Shown here: positions 52,034 through 60,226 of the stretch, in pieces
Numbering within the stretch: the stretch's first letter is position 1
How the letters are laid out: each line of letters begins with the position of its first letter
Assembly: GCA_965215315.1 (NCBI GenBank)
Contig: CBDCDB010000008.1
Location: 1,612,001 to 1,676,000, forward strand
DNA: 64,000 nt
Direction of reading: 5' to 3'
Source: Truepera sp965215315
Lineage (GTDB): Bacteria; Deinococcota; Deinococci; Deinococcales; Trueperaceae
Notes under the pieces: generated by a model
What the model was told of the DNA's origin: nothing
The model's database searches: none
The model's input: the letters and a program-made list of their open reading frames with translations, nothing else
Position numbers and translations under genes: made by a program

Positions 52034-52843
52034 GTGTTAGAAGAGTCTATACGTTTACGTGCAAGTCGGAGCAAGAAAAGACTTTTGGTGTTTCTTTGCA
52101 TCATGCTTACCTTGATAACGGCAGCATGTAATTCTGACAGCGGAGGTAGTGGCGTAAATGTTCCAAGTAATCCGCCTTCAACACCTGGAGCGCCTCCAGC
52201 ACCTACACCACCAGCCCAAACTAATCTAACTGTTTCATTAAAATCTAACGGTACAGTTGGTCAAGCGCCCTTAAGAGTTACATTTACTGCTTCTGTGAGC
52301 GAAGATGCTACATTTTCGTGGTACGTGGGTGATAGAAAGATTGAAGTAGACGGTAACGTTCTTACATATACGTTTGCCAATGCTGGAACGTATGTAGTTG
52401 TCGTATCAGCAAGAAACAGTGACGGAGAAGTAGCGAACGACAGTGTAACCATAAAAGTTTCTGCAAGCACTGACCCCACTAACCCTACTGACCCAACCGA
52501 TCCTACCGATCCAACTGAACCAACCGAACCGACTGAACCAACCGATCCTACCGACCCTACTGACCCAACCGAGCCAACCGAGCCAACCGAACCGACTGAG
52601 CCAACCGAGCCAACCGAACCGACTGAGCCAACCGAACCGACCGAGCCAACCGAACCGACCGAGCCAACCGAGCCAACCGAACCGACTGAACCAACCGAAC
52701 CGACCGAGCCAACCGAACCGACTGAACCAACCGATCCTACCGACCCTACTGACCCAACCGAGCCAACCGAGCCAACCGAACCGACTGAGCCGACTGAGCC
52801 GACTGAGCCTAGCCCACCTGTGACGTTACCAACGAACCAGTAA
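52034..52843 (+). CDS. Lipoprotein with PKD-like domain and 38 T-x-P triplets
   Basis: 269 residues, GTG start with AGGAGA upstream. The lipoprotein signal ends in LITAAC (Cys about residue 32). A Pro/Gly linker leads to one PKD/Ig-like domain (about 66-143, with the typical DATFSWYVGD, LTYTFANAGTYVVVVSARNS). From residue 146 to 259 the chain is 38 triplets T-(D/E/N)-P, ending in SPPVTLPTNQ. The triplet part should form an extended, acidic stalk or wall-spanning segment. Codons in the N-terminal half are A/T-richer than in most neighbours. Function unknown, probably surface exposed. Confidence 0.85.
   Translation: MLEESIRLRASRSKKRLLVFLCIMLTLITAACNSDSGGSGVNVPSNPPSTPGAPPAPTPPAQTNLTVSLKSNGTVGQAPLRVTFTASVSEDATFSWYVGDRKIEVDGNVLTYTFANAGTYVVVVSARNSDGEVANDSVTIKVSASTDPTNPTDPTDPTDPTEPTEPTEPTDPTDPTDPTEPTEPTEPTEPTEPTEPTEPTEPTEPTEPTEPTEPTEPTEPTEPTEPTEPTEPTDPTDPTDPTEPTEPTEPTEPTEPTEPSPPVTLPTNQ
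52469..52810 (+). repeat. Tandem 9-bp repeat coding for T-x-P triplets
   Basis: 342 bp of 9-bp units such as CCAACCGAA and CCGACTGAG. A block of about 80 bp (52520-52602) recurs identically 189 bp further on (52709-52791), which shows a higher-order duplication of whole unit groups. Changes in copy number would keep the reading frame. Confidence 0.92.
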
Positions 52844-52898
52844 GACCGAAATCGGTTACTGAATACAACTGTAAACTTGTTGAAATGGCTAAACCAAT

Positions 52899-52938
52899 AC
52901 CCCTGCACAAGCTGACAGAACTTGTGCGGGGGTGTTTT
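52899..52938 (+). terminator. Terminator after the PKD lipoprotein gene
   Basis: ACCCCTGCACAAG (52899-52911) pairs with CTTGTGCGGGGGT (52921-52933), one mismatch-like G-T pair, 9-nt loop, then GTTTT. Confidence 0.88.
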
Positions 52939-53039
52939 CGTGTGGTGAGCAACCGTAAGCCGATAGCCATACTAAAAACGCTGAAAGCTCGAGCCTCCAA
53001 ACCAAACACCCCTCAGGCCGCTGACTGCTAAACTAAACC

Positions 53040-54638
53040 ATGACGGCCTCAACCCAAACTAGCGCCACACCCGCCGTATACATGCAAGATATCGTCAAAC
53101 GGTTTCCACTGGTTTTGGCCAATGATTCGGTGAACCTCGAGGTCAACTGGGGCGAGGTTCACGCGCTCATCGGCGAAAACGGCGCGGGCAAATCCACCCT
53201 GATGAAAATCCTGGGCGGTGTCCAGCAACCCGACGAGGGCGCAATCCTGATTGACGGCAAACCCGCCCAAATCGCTAGTGCCAAGGATGCTTTCGGTCTC
53301 GGTATCGGGATGGTGCATCAGCACTTTATGCTCATCGAGCCGTTGACCGTAACCGAAAACCTAATTTTAGGCGCAGAACCGCACATCGGCCCCAGCTTAA
53401 ATACCCGCGAGGCGAGACGTAAAGCGCAGGAGCTGATTAAGCAGTTCGGGTTTGACATCGACCCGAGCAGCAAAATTGAAGACCTGCCGGTCGGCTTGCA
53501 GCAACAGGTCGAAATCTTAAAGACGCTCTACCGGGGCGCACGCATCCTGATTATGGACGAGCCGACCGCCGTGCTGACGCCGCAAGAGACGCGCGGGTTG
53601 TTCGCCTTTATCCGCGAGTTTGCCGAGGCTGGCAACGCCGTGATTTTTATCTCGCACAAGCTTGATGAAGTCATCGAAATCTGCGACCGGATGAGCGTGA
53701 TGCGTGACGGTAGGATGATTGGAACCGTTACGCGCGAAGCGACGAGTCAGCGTGAGCTGGCGAATATGATGGTTGGGCGTGAGGTGCTGCTGAGCGTCGA
53801 GAAAACCCCGGCAGCACCTGAAGAGGTAAAGCTCGAGGTCGAACACGTCACCCTCTGGCAAGCAGGCAGGCAGAAGCCCTTACTCAATGACATCTCGTTC
53901 AAGCTCCGCGCCGGTGAAATCTTAGGTATTGCCGGAATCGACGGCAACGGTCAGTCCGAACTCGTTGAAACCTTGACCGGGTTGCGCCCGATAGACGGAG
54001 GCAACATCCAGCTAGACGGACAAGACCTCGCCGGACGGAGCGCCCGCGAGGTGCGTGAGGCAGGCATGTCGCACATCCCCGAAGACCGCAACGAACGCGG
54101 GCTTGTCGGCGAGTACAGCGCGGCTCTGAACAGCGTTTTGGGGGACGTATATAAAGCGCCCTATAGCCGTTACGGGTTTTTGCAAGACAACGCTATCGAA
54201 GCGCACGCCGAGCGCTGTATCCGCGATTACGACGTTCGTCCGGCCTCGACCGAGGTGAGCGCTCTGAGCTATTCGGGCGGCAACGCGCAAAAACTCATCG
54301 TGGCCCGCGAGCTGTCATCGAACCCGAAACTGCTCATCGCCTCACAACCGACGCGCGGGGTGGACATCGGCGCAATCGAATTTATTCACGGGCGTATCGT
54401 CGCAGCGCGGGACGAAGGGCTGGCAGTTTTGCTGGTGTCCGCCGACCTCAACGAAGTGATGAGCTTGTCCGACCGCATTATCGTGTTGTTTGAAGGCCGG
54501 GTCATGGGTGAGCTGACGCAAGCTGACGCAACCGCCGAAAAACTAGGGCTGATGATGGCGGGCTCGAGCGGTGACGCTCCCGTCACCGGTGCAGTCGGCG
54601 TTTACGCTGCCCCCCAAACCCCGCCCGGTACGCCGTAG
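53040..54638 (+). CDS. Nucleoside/BMP-type ABC transporter ATPase, two ABC domains
   Basis: 532 residues with tandem ABC modules. The first has Walker A GENGAGKST (about 46-54), the variant signature LPVGLQQQVEILKTLYRGA and Walker B ILIMDEPTAVLTPQE. The second has the degenerate Walker A GIDGNGQSELVETL and LSYSGGNAQKLIVARELS. This pattern is that of YufO/NupO-like ATPases that take up purine nucleosides with a BMP-type binding protein. No permease or binding protein gene is adjacent, which is unusual. TAAACT (53029-53034) ends 5 nt before the ATG, suggesting a leaderless start. Confidence 0.9.
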   Translation: MTASTQTSATPAVYMQDIVKRFPLVLANDSVNLEVNWGEVHALIGENGAGKSTLMKILGGVQQPDEGAILIDGKPAQIASAKDAFGLGIGMVHQHFMLIEPLTVTENLILGAEPHIGPSLNTREARRKAQELIKQFGFDIDPSSKIEDLPVGLQQQVEILKTLYRGARILIMDEPTAVLTPQETRGLFAFIREFAEAGNAVIFISHKLDEVIEICDRMSVMRDGRMIGTVTREATSQRELANMMVGREVLLSVEKTPAAPEEVKLEVEHVTLWQAGRQKPLLNDISFKLRAGEILGIAGIDGNGQSELVETLTGLRPIDGGNIQLDGQDLAGRSAREVREAGMSHIPEDRNERGLVGEYSAALNSVLGDVYKAPYSRYGFLQDNAIEAHAERCIRDYDVRPASTEVSALSYSGGNAQKLIVARELSSNPKLLIASQPTRGVDIGAIEFIHGRIVAARDEGLAVLLVSADLNEVMSLSDRIIVLFEGRVMGELTQADATAEKLGLMMAGSSGDAPVTGAVGVYAAPQTPPGTP

Positions 54639-54732
54639 ATGAAAAAGTATCTAATTACAAAACGTGAAGAAACTTCTGCAAACTGTAGAGAAGGGCGTAC
54701 ACGAAGCACCCCTTACAGGTATAAATGAGGGA

Positions 54733-56565
54733 ATGAGCGACTTCTCTCCCCTAACGTATCTGGACGGCTACCTCCCCATCGAAGACTTTGGACTTATCGG
54801 CGACCTGGCGACGGCGGCCCTCGTCGGACGAGACGGCAGCATCCCCTGGCTCTGTCTGCCGCATTTCGATTCACCGCCGGTTTTTTGCGGCATCCTGGAC
54901 AAAGATAAAGGTGGCGCGTTTTCGGTGACGCCGGAAGGACTCGAGGCGTCACGGCAGTTTTACTTAGAGGACAGCGGCGTCCTAGTCACCGAAATGCGCT
55001 GTGAGAGCGGCACCCTGCAAGTCACCGACGCGCTGACGCTCCGGGCCGGGGCCGAACTCAGCGAGGGCACGCCGGTCGAACGGAGCGAACTGCTCCGCTG
55101 CATCAAGGTTGTGTCGGGGACGGTGACGTTTACGGTGAACTGTACGCCGAGGGGCGGGGCAGAAACGCAAAAGCGGAGCGGCGGGCTGCTTATCAAGCTT
55201 AAAGAACGGCCCGAGTTAGCTCTAAATCTGGTGACCTCGAGACCCTTCTCCGGCCTCAGCACGAGCTATACGCTCGCTGAAGGCGAAGAGATGTACCTGC
55301 AACTCACCTGGGGCCACCCGCCGCACCGTCATCAGAAGGTCGAACCGGACAAGATTTTGGCGAATACCCTAGCGTCGTGGCAGCGCTGGATGAAGTGTTT
55401 CAGCTACGACGGGCCACGCGCCGAGCTGGTACGCCGCTCAGCAATTACGCTGCAGCTTTTGGACTACAACCGCACCGGCGCGATGGTCGCCGCACCTACC
55501 TCGTCACTGCCGGAAAAAATCGGCGGCGAACGCAACTGGGATTACCGCTACGCCTGGGTGAGGGACGCAGGGTTTTCGGTCTACGCGCTGCGGCAGGTCG
55601 GGATTACCGAAGAGGCGTGGGCGTTTTTGGGCTGGGTGTTAGACGCTTTGGAGCGGCACGGCGGCCCCAAAATCCTCTACACGATTGACGGCGACCTGCC
55701 GCCGACCGAACAGCACGACCCGGAGCTGAGCGGCTACCGGAACTCAGCACCGGTGCGCTGGTACAACGGCGCGGCGGAGCAAGTCCAGCACGACGTTTAC
55801 GGTGAAATTATCGACTGCGCCTACCTCTGGGCGATAGCGGGCGGCACCATCGACGCACCTTTGTGGGCCGAACTCCGTAAACTTATCGAACGGGCGCGGG
55901 TGGCGTGGCTCGAGCCCGACCAAGGCATCTGGGAGGTGCGCTCCTCGGGGCGGCAGTTTACCTATTCGGTGGCGATGTGTCACGTGGCGCTCGACCGCGG
56001 GGCCAAACTCGCCGAACGCTACAACTTACCCGGCGACGTTGAGGGTTGGCGCGCCGAAGCTGAACGGATTAAACAGGCAATTTTAGACGAAGCCTGGGAC
56101 GAAAAACAAGGCTCGCTGACCGAACATCTCGGCCCGGACGGGGGCATCGACGCTTCGCTGCTGGCGCTCCCCCTACGCCGCGTCATCGACGCCGACCATC
56201 CGAAGATGAAAGCGACAACTGAAGTCGTCACTAAGCATTTGGGCGCAAAAGGTGCGCGTGGTGACGGGCTTTTGTACCGCTATCTGCCCGAAAAGTCACC
56301 GGACGGTCTCAACGGTGACGAGGGCGCGTTCGTCCTGCCGTCGTTCTGGCTGGTTGACAATCTAGCCGACCAGGGCCGTCTGGACGAGGCTGAAGCGCTC
56401 TTTAACTCGCTCTGCGACCGCGCGAATCATCTAGGACTTTTGTCCGAAGAGATTGACCCCGAAACAGGGCGGTTTTTGGGCAACTTTCCGCAGGCGTTTT
56501 CGCACATCGGTATCATCACGAGCGCGACGAATCTGGTCAAGAGAAAGAAGGACTATCGTGGGTAA
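54733..56565 (+). CDS. Glycoside hydrolase family 15 protein (glucoamylase/trehalase-like)
   Basis: 610 residues from the ATG at 54733 (MSDFSPLTYLDGYLPIEDFG). TATAAA (54720-54725) lies exactly 7 nt upstream, which supports this leaderless start over the GTG at 54664. The N-terminal beta-sandwich (LIGDLATAALVGRDGSIPWL) leads to the (alpha/alpha)6 barrel with GERNWDYRYAWVRDAGFSVY. Likely catalytic Glu residues are in WYNGAAEQVQHDVYGEIID and LLSEEIDPETG. The group includes bacterial glucoamylases and GH15 trehalases, and the sequence does not decide. No signal peptide, so cytoplasmic. It overlaps zwf by 8 nt. Confidence 0.88.
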   Translation: MSDFSPLTYLDGYLPIEDFGLIGDLATAALVGRDGSIPWLCLPHFDSPPVFCGILDKDKGGAFSVTPEGLEASRQFYLEDSGVLVTEMRCESGTLQVTDALTLRAGAELSEGTPVERSELLRCIKVVSGTVTFTVNCTPRGGAETQKRSGGLLIKLKERPELALNLVTSRPFSGLSTSYTLAEGEEMYLQLTWGHPPHRHQKVEPDKILANTLASWQRWMKCFSYDGPRAELVRRSAITLQLLDYNRTGAMVAAPTSSLPEKIGGERNWDYRYAWVRDAGFSVYALRQVGITEEAWAFLGWVLDALERHGGPKILYTIDGDLPPTEQHDPELSGYRNSAPVRWYNGAAEQVQHDVYGEIIDCAYLWAIAGGTIDAPLWAELRKLIERARVAWLEPDQGIWEVRSSGRQFTYSVAMCHVALDRGAKLAERYNLPGDVEGWRAEAERIKQAILDEAWDEKQGSLTEHLGPDGGIDASLLALPLRRVIDADHPKMKATTEVVTKHLGAKGARGDGLLYRYLPEKSPDGLNGDEGAFVLPSFWLVDNLADQGRLDEAEALFNSLCDRANHLGLLSEEIDPETGRFLGNFPQAFSHIGIITSATNLVKRKKDYRG

Positions 56566-57940
56566 ACCGGTGCTGAAGAAGTTCGCTATTTTGGGCGCAG
56601 CGGGCGACCTGACCTCGAGACTCCTCATGCCTGCGCTCGCCACCTTAATGAAAGACGGTCACTTGCCGGACGGGTTTACGGTCGTGGGCGTGGGGCTCGA
56701 GCCCCTGCCTACCAAAGATTTTCAAGCCCACATTAAAGAAGCCCTCGCCGAATTTGCCACCGCCATCCCCAAAGCGGTACGAAACAAGCTGGTCGAAACA
56801 CTTAGTTACACTCAAGCCGACGTGACCGACGCAGACGCGCTCAAGGGGGCGCTCAAACCTGAAGACGGGCCGCTGGTCGTGTATCTGGCGCTCCCCGCCC
56901 CGGTTTTTGAACCCGCCGTGAAAGCGATTGCCGCTGCCGGGGTCGGTCAGGACAGCCACATCGTCATCGAAAAACCGCACGGCACCGACCTGGAAGGAAC
57001 AAAGAAGCTCAACGCCCTGTTAGCTCAAACCTATCCTGAAGGCTCCGTATTTAGGATCGACCACTTTTTGGGCAAACAGACCGTGCAGAACGTCTTAGGA
57101 CTCCGCTTTGCCAACCGGCTTTTTGAACCGCTGTGGACAGGTGAACATATCGAACGCGTCGATATCAGGTGGGACGAAGAGCTGACGTTGGAGGGCCGCG
57201 CGAGCTACTACGACCGCGCCGGGGCGCTCCGCGACATGCTGCAGAACCACCTGTTGCAGATTTTGTGCATGATTGCGATGGAGCCGCCCGCGTCGCTGAG
57301 CGAACACGACCTGCGTGACCAAAAGGTTGCCGTTCTCAAACGAGTCCGCGACCTCTCCCCCAGCGACGTCAAACGCGAGACCGTCCGGGCGCGTTACATC
57401 GCCGGAACTATCGGCGAGCGTAACGTGCCTTCATACGTTGACGAAGCGGGCGTCGAACCGGAGCGCAACACCGAAACGTTCGCACAGATTACGCTGCACG
57501 TCGATACCTGGCGTTGGGGGAGCGTGCCGTTTGTCTTACGTTCGGGCAAAGCGCTCGGCGATACCTGTCAAGAAGCGGCGATCACCTTCCGCGAAGTTCC
57601 GGCGCTGACGATGTGGCACGACTCGATGCCGCGCAAGAATATCTTGCGGCTACGCCTGAAACCCGACGAGCTGAGCCTAGACCTGAACCTAAATGGGGCG
57701 GGCGACCCGTTTCATTTGGAACCCGCCGAACTCGACTTGAAGTTGGCCCCGCAAGAGATGGGTGCGTATGCCCGGTTGCTGCTAGACATCTTGGAAGGTG
57801 ACAACACGCTCTCGATTCGCGCCGATGAAGCGGAAGAGGCGTGGCGGATTATGACGCCGATTTTAGAGGCTTGGGGGCGTGACGAGGTGACGATGCAGAC
57901 GTATGCGGCGGGGAGCGAGTTCGAGCCGAAAGCGAGTTAA
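56558..57940 (+). CDS. zwf: Glucose-6-phosphate 1-dehydrogenase
   Basis: First enzyme of the oxidative pentose phosphate pathway, 460 residues. The coenzyme motif FAILGAAGDLTSRLLMPAL is at the N-terminus, with HIVIEKPHGTDLEGTKKLN. The substrate/catalytic motif RIDHFLGKQTVQNVLGLRF is near residue 166 (RIDHY is more common). The GTG at 56558 is chosen because AAGGA stands 5-6 nt upstream. Longer readings lie inside the GH15 gene. The 8-nt overlap links glucose release by GH15 to NADPH production, though a kinase step is needed in between. Confidence 0.95.
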   Translation: MGKPVLKKFAILGAAGDLTSRLLMPALATLMKDGHLPDGFTVVGVGLEPLPTKDFQAHIKEALAEFATAIPKAVRNKLVETLSYTQADVTDADALKGALKPEDGPLVVYLALPAPVFEPAVKAIAAAGVGQDSHIVIEKPHGTDLEGTKKLNALLAQTYPEGSVFRIDHFLGKQTVQNVLGLRFANRLFEPLWTGEHIERVDIRWDEELTLEGRASYYDRAGALRDMLQNHLLQILCMIAMEPPASLSEHDLRDQKVAVLKRVRDLSPSDVKRETVRARYIAGTIGERNVPSYVDEAGVEPERNTETFAQITLHVDTWRWGSVPFVLRSGKALGDTCQEAAITFREVPALTMWHDSMPRKNILRLRLKPDELSLDLNLNGAGDPFHLEPAELDLKLAPQEMGAYARLLLDILEGDNTLSIRADEAEEAWRIMTPILEAWGRDEVTMQTYAAGSEFEPKAS

Positions 57941-57973
57941 GAGTGTGCTGAGAGTAACTTGACTGTACTAGCT

Positions 57974-57986
57974 GCTAGAATCTAGC
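57974..57986. repeat. 13-bp palindrome in the tmrB-like promoter
   Basis: GCTAGA-A-TCTAGC. It overlaps a -10-like TAGAAT (57976-57981) and stands 6 nt before the ATG of the TmrB-like gene. Possible operator. A TTGACT at 57959-57964 is near but its spacing is poor. Confidence 0.35.
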
Positions 57987-57992
57987 AAGATC

Positions 57993-58574
57993 ATGGTCAT
58001 CTGGATAAACGGTGCCTTTGGAGTAGGCAAAACACAGTTAGCCTTCGAGCTTCACTCTCGCCTGGAAGGAAGTTTTGTTCTTGATCCTGAAGAAATTGGC
58101 TTTGTCATAGGAAAGCTGACCCCACCTTCACAGCAGCGTTCAGACTTTCAAGATTATCTTCTATGGCGCAAAATGGTAAGCGAAACACTTCTTCACTCGA
58201 GTAAGGGTAACGAAGCTCTTATTGTACCTATGACCTTGGTCAACCCTGTGTACTTCAGTGAAATTGTGGGGACTCTTAGAAATTCAGGTATCGTTGTCCA
58301 CCACGTAGCGCTTACAGCTTCTAAAGAAACATTGCTTAGGCGGCTTAGACGGCGAGGCGACGGTACAAAGTCTTGGGGTGCTGAACAAATCGACCGATGT
58401 CTTGAGGGCTTAGCTAAATTAGACGGTTCAGAATACTTGGTAACAGATAATCTGTCTGTTGCTGAAATTGCAGAAAAGGTAGCCGAACGTTTCGATTTGG
58501 AGCTAAAACCAGCTAAAGGTTCTCTACAACGTCGCTTACAAAGGCTTACTGTGCAGTTAAAGCATATCCGTTAA
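57993..58574 (+). CDS. TmrB-like P-loop ATPase/kinase
   Basis: 193 residues. Walker A GAFGVGKTQLAFEL is near the N-terminus (MVIWINGAFGVGKT), a start seen in TmrB-type ATP-binding tunicamycin-resistance proteins. Then FVLDPEEIGFVIGKL, FQDYLLWRKMVSETL and a lid-like basic RRLRRRGDGTKSWG follow. Codon use is A/T-richer than in zwf or GH15, and a mobile element lies 500 bp away, which points to acquisition by transfer. Resistance is only a family-based guess. A nucleoside kinase role is also possible. Confidence 0.75.
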   Translation: MVIWINGAFGVGKTQLAFELHSRLEGSFVLDPEEIGFVIGKLTPPSQQRSDFQDYLLWRKMVSETLLHSSKGNEALIVPMTLVNPVYFSEIVGTLRNSGIVVHHVALTASKETLLRRLRRRGDGTKSWGAEQIDRCLEGLAKLDGSEYLVTDNLSVAEIAEKVAERFDLELKPAKGSLQRRLQRLTVQLKHIR

Positions 58575-58732
58575 CGTGGCGTAACTAAGCGCTACAACGA
58601 ACCTTCAAGTCAACTGGAAATGTGGCAGGAAGAATTCAGATTGAGAGCGTTCGTTCTCGGTAGGTTAACCGAAGCGTTAAAGCAGTGCACCTCTTTTAGG
58701 AATACTGGTTGCTACCATAAGCAAGGAGAGTT

Positions 58733-59113
58733 GTGATTTACGCTGAGCTGTTACAAGCCGCCAACTTCGATGGGTGGGAATCCGTGCAACGTGCTTTGGA
58801 CAAAATGCCCGACGACCCACCCGAACTTGCACAGTGGCTCGAGCAGCATATTTTAGAGACGAAGCTCGAGTACGCCGCGCTCATCACCCAGGCCCTCTCA
58901 TGGCCTGACTCACCTGAAGAATTGGCTCATGACCTGACTGCGCTAATGACTTGAGAAGCCGAGGAAGTGGCGGCGTTGACCCCGGATAACCTCGAGGTCA
59001 AACTTCAGTACGGACAAAGAACGATGACGATTGGCGAGGTCGTGTCGCTCAACATCCGTCATTCGGTGTGGCACGCAGGACAATTGGCGGCGCTACTAAG
59101 TACCCCCAAATGA
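58733..59113 (+). pseudogene. DinB/DUF664-like gene with in-frame TGA and IS-altered 3' end
   Basis: GTG at 58733 with AGGAG upstream opens MIYAELLQAANFDGWESVQR and so on for 73 residues, then TGA (58952-58954). The frame continues EAEEVAALTPDNLEVKLQYG to RHSVWHAGQLAALL, which is the metal-site helix typical of DinB-like proteins. The IS630 element begins at 59099 and supplies the last codons (STPK, stop at 59111). Joining the bases on the other side of the element gives CTA CTA GCT TAA, so the original protein probably ended ...AALLA. With 127 codons it is also shorter than most DinB proteins. Confidence 0.7.
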
Positions 59114-60205
59114 AGACTGAGGCTTAGACGGCGGTTGCTCCAAGCAGCTCGAGTGCTTGGGTAACAGCTTTGCGGAGGTCTCTGAGGGCATCGTAGCAAC
59201 GCCTTGGGAGGAGCCAAGCCTTGAGCCGTTTCCAAAGACATTCGATGAGATTGAAGTGTGGGCAATAAGGCGGCAGAAAGCGTAGATAGAGTCCCTGAGC
59301 TTCCCAAGCAGCACGTTTGGATTGAACCATTTTAGCGCGGTGAAAAGTAGCGTTATCCAGAACCACAACACTCAAGCTGTCAGGCGAACAGCTATCAGCG
59401 AGGTGTTCTAAGAAGGCTAGGACATTGGCACTTCTGACCGATGTTTCTAAAGCTTCGTAGTGAAGCGTTTGCCTTGCTCCATAAACTTCGAGCGCACCGA
59501 TAAGGTTAAGTCGTCCGTGACTGCGAACTAGGCCCAACGGGCCGGGCTTTGCCCGTTCTATCTCCAGCGTGTCGGAACTGCTAATGTGGTGTGACCAGAT
59601 TTTGCCCAGGTGTACGTTGTGCCCAGCGCCAGACTAAAGCCTACTTCGTCTAGATAATAAAGCTTCAGCCTTTTTTCTGCCGCCCCCTTTTAAGCGTGTC
59701 TAAACCCGCTCGGTGCTGCTGTTCAAGCTCAGGGTCTACCGTTTTACAGGGCACGTAGCGCGTCCTTTTCCAGACATAGCCCAAGCGGTTGAGGTGCTGG
59801 CGTATCGCTTCAGCTGTGACCTTTATGTTGAATTTCCCAGCTATCTCAGCGGCAAGCTGCGAGGCTGTCCAGCTCCGTTCTTCAGCAAGGTATAGGGCCA
59901 GTTGGGTTCTTATTTCGTCCGTAATCAAAGGAGCTTGTCCCGGCGCTGTGCCGTCGCCCAGACCTGCCACGCCTTGCTGTTGCCACCTTTTCAGATCGCG
60001 CCTGATACTTTCTTCGCCTCGGCCCAAGTAAGCAGCTAGCTTCGGCACACGCCAGCCTTGGTTCGATAACCGTAGAACACTGGCTCGCAGACGCACCTTG
60101 GGCTTGAAGTGGGGGGCTTTCTCTATCTCTAGCAGCTTTCTGTCTTCTTGCTCGCTCAGCTCAACATAGAGGGGTTGCATCCCTCAAGTATAGCTTGGGG
60201 ATACT
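59099..60205 (-). mobile_element. IS630-family insertion sequence (1107 bp)
   Basis: A complete element bounded by a TA duplication (59097-59098 and 60206-60207), the IS630 target. The terminal inverted repeats begin AGTACCCCCAA on the left and AGTATCCCCAA on the right, with a further shared TGAGG about 20 bp inside. One transposase gene, broken into frames, lies on the minus strand. The element interrupts the last codon of the DinB-like gene and ends 21 bp before the next lipoprotein gene. Confidence 0.9.
59124..60180 (-). pseudogene. IS630-family transposase, frameshifted
   Basis: N-terminal part (59665-60180, 171 residues) holds the HTH region (WRVPKLAAYLGRGEESIRRD, KVTAEAIRQHLNRLGYVWKR). 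It ends just after CAG AAA AAA GGC. A -1 shift on the A6G run (59671-59676) reads on into LYYLDEVGFSLALGTTYTWA with the first catalytic Asp, up to a TAG at 59558-59560. The rest (59124-59537) has VVLDNATFHRAK and PPYCPHFNLIECLWKRLKAW with the second Asp and the Glu. The A6G slip may be programmed. The later break looks like a 38-nt palindromic insertion, so this copy is probably inactive. Confidence 0.85.
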
Positions 60206-60226
60206 TAGCTTAAGGTAAGATACAAA

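Noticed and set aside
52469..52810. Regular repeats that could be taken for a CRISPR array
   Set aside because: Units are 9 bp, contiguous, without spacers, and code for T-x-P triplets in frame.
52261..52908. 215-codon frame on the minus strand made of GSV repeats
   Set aside because: It is the antisense shadow of the T-x-P repeat array. It has no start signal and crosses the terminator.
56453..56557. 35-residue N-terminal extension of Zwf
   Set aside because: It lies inside the GH15 gene in another frame, and the coenzyme motif follows directly after the chosen GTG.
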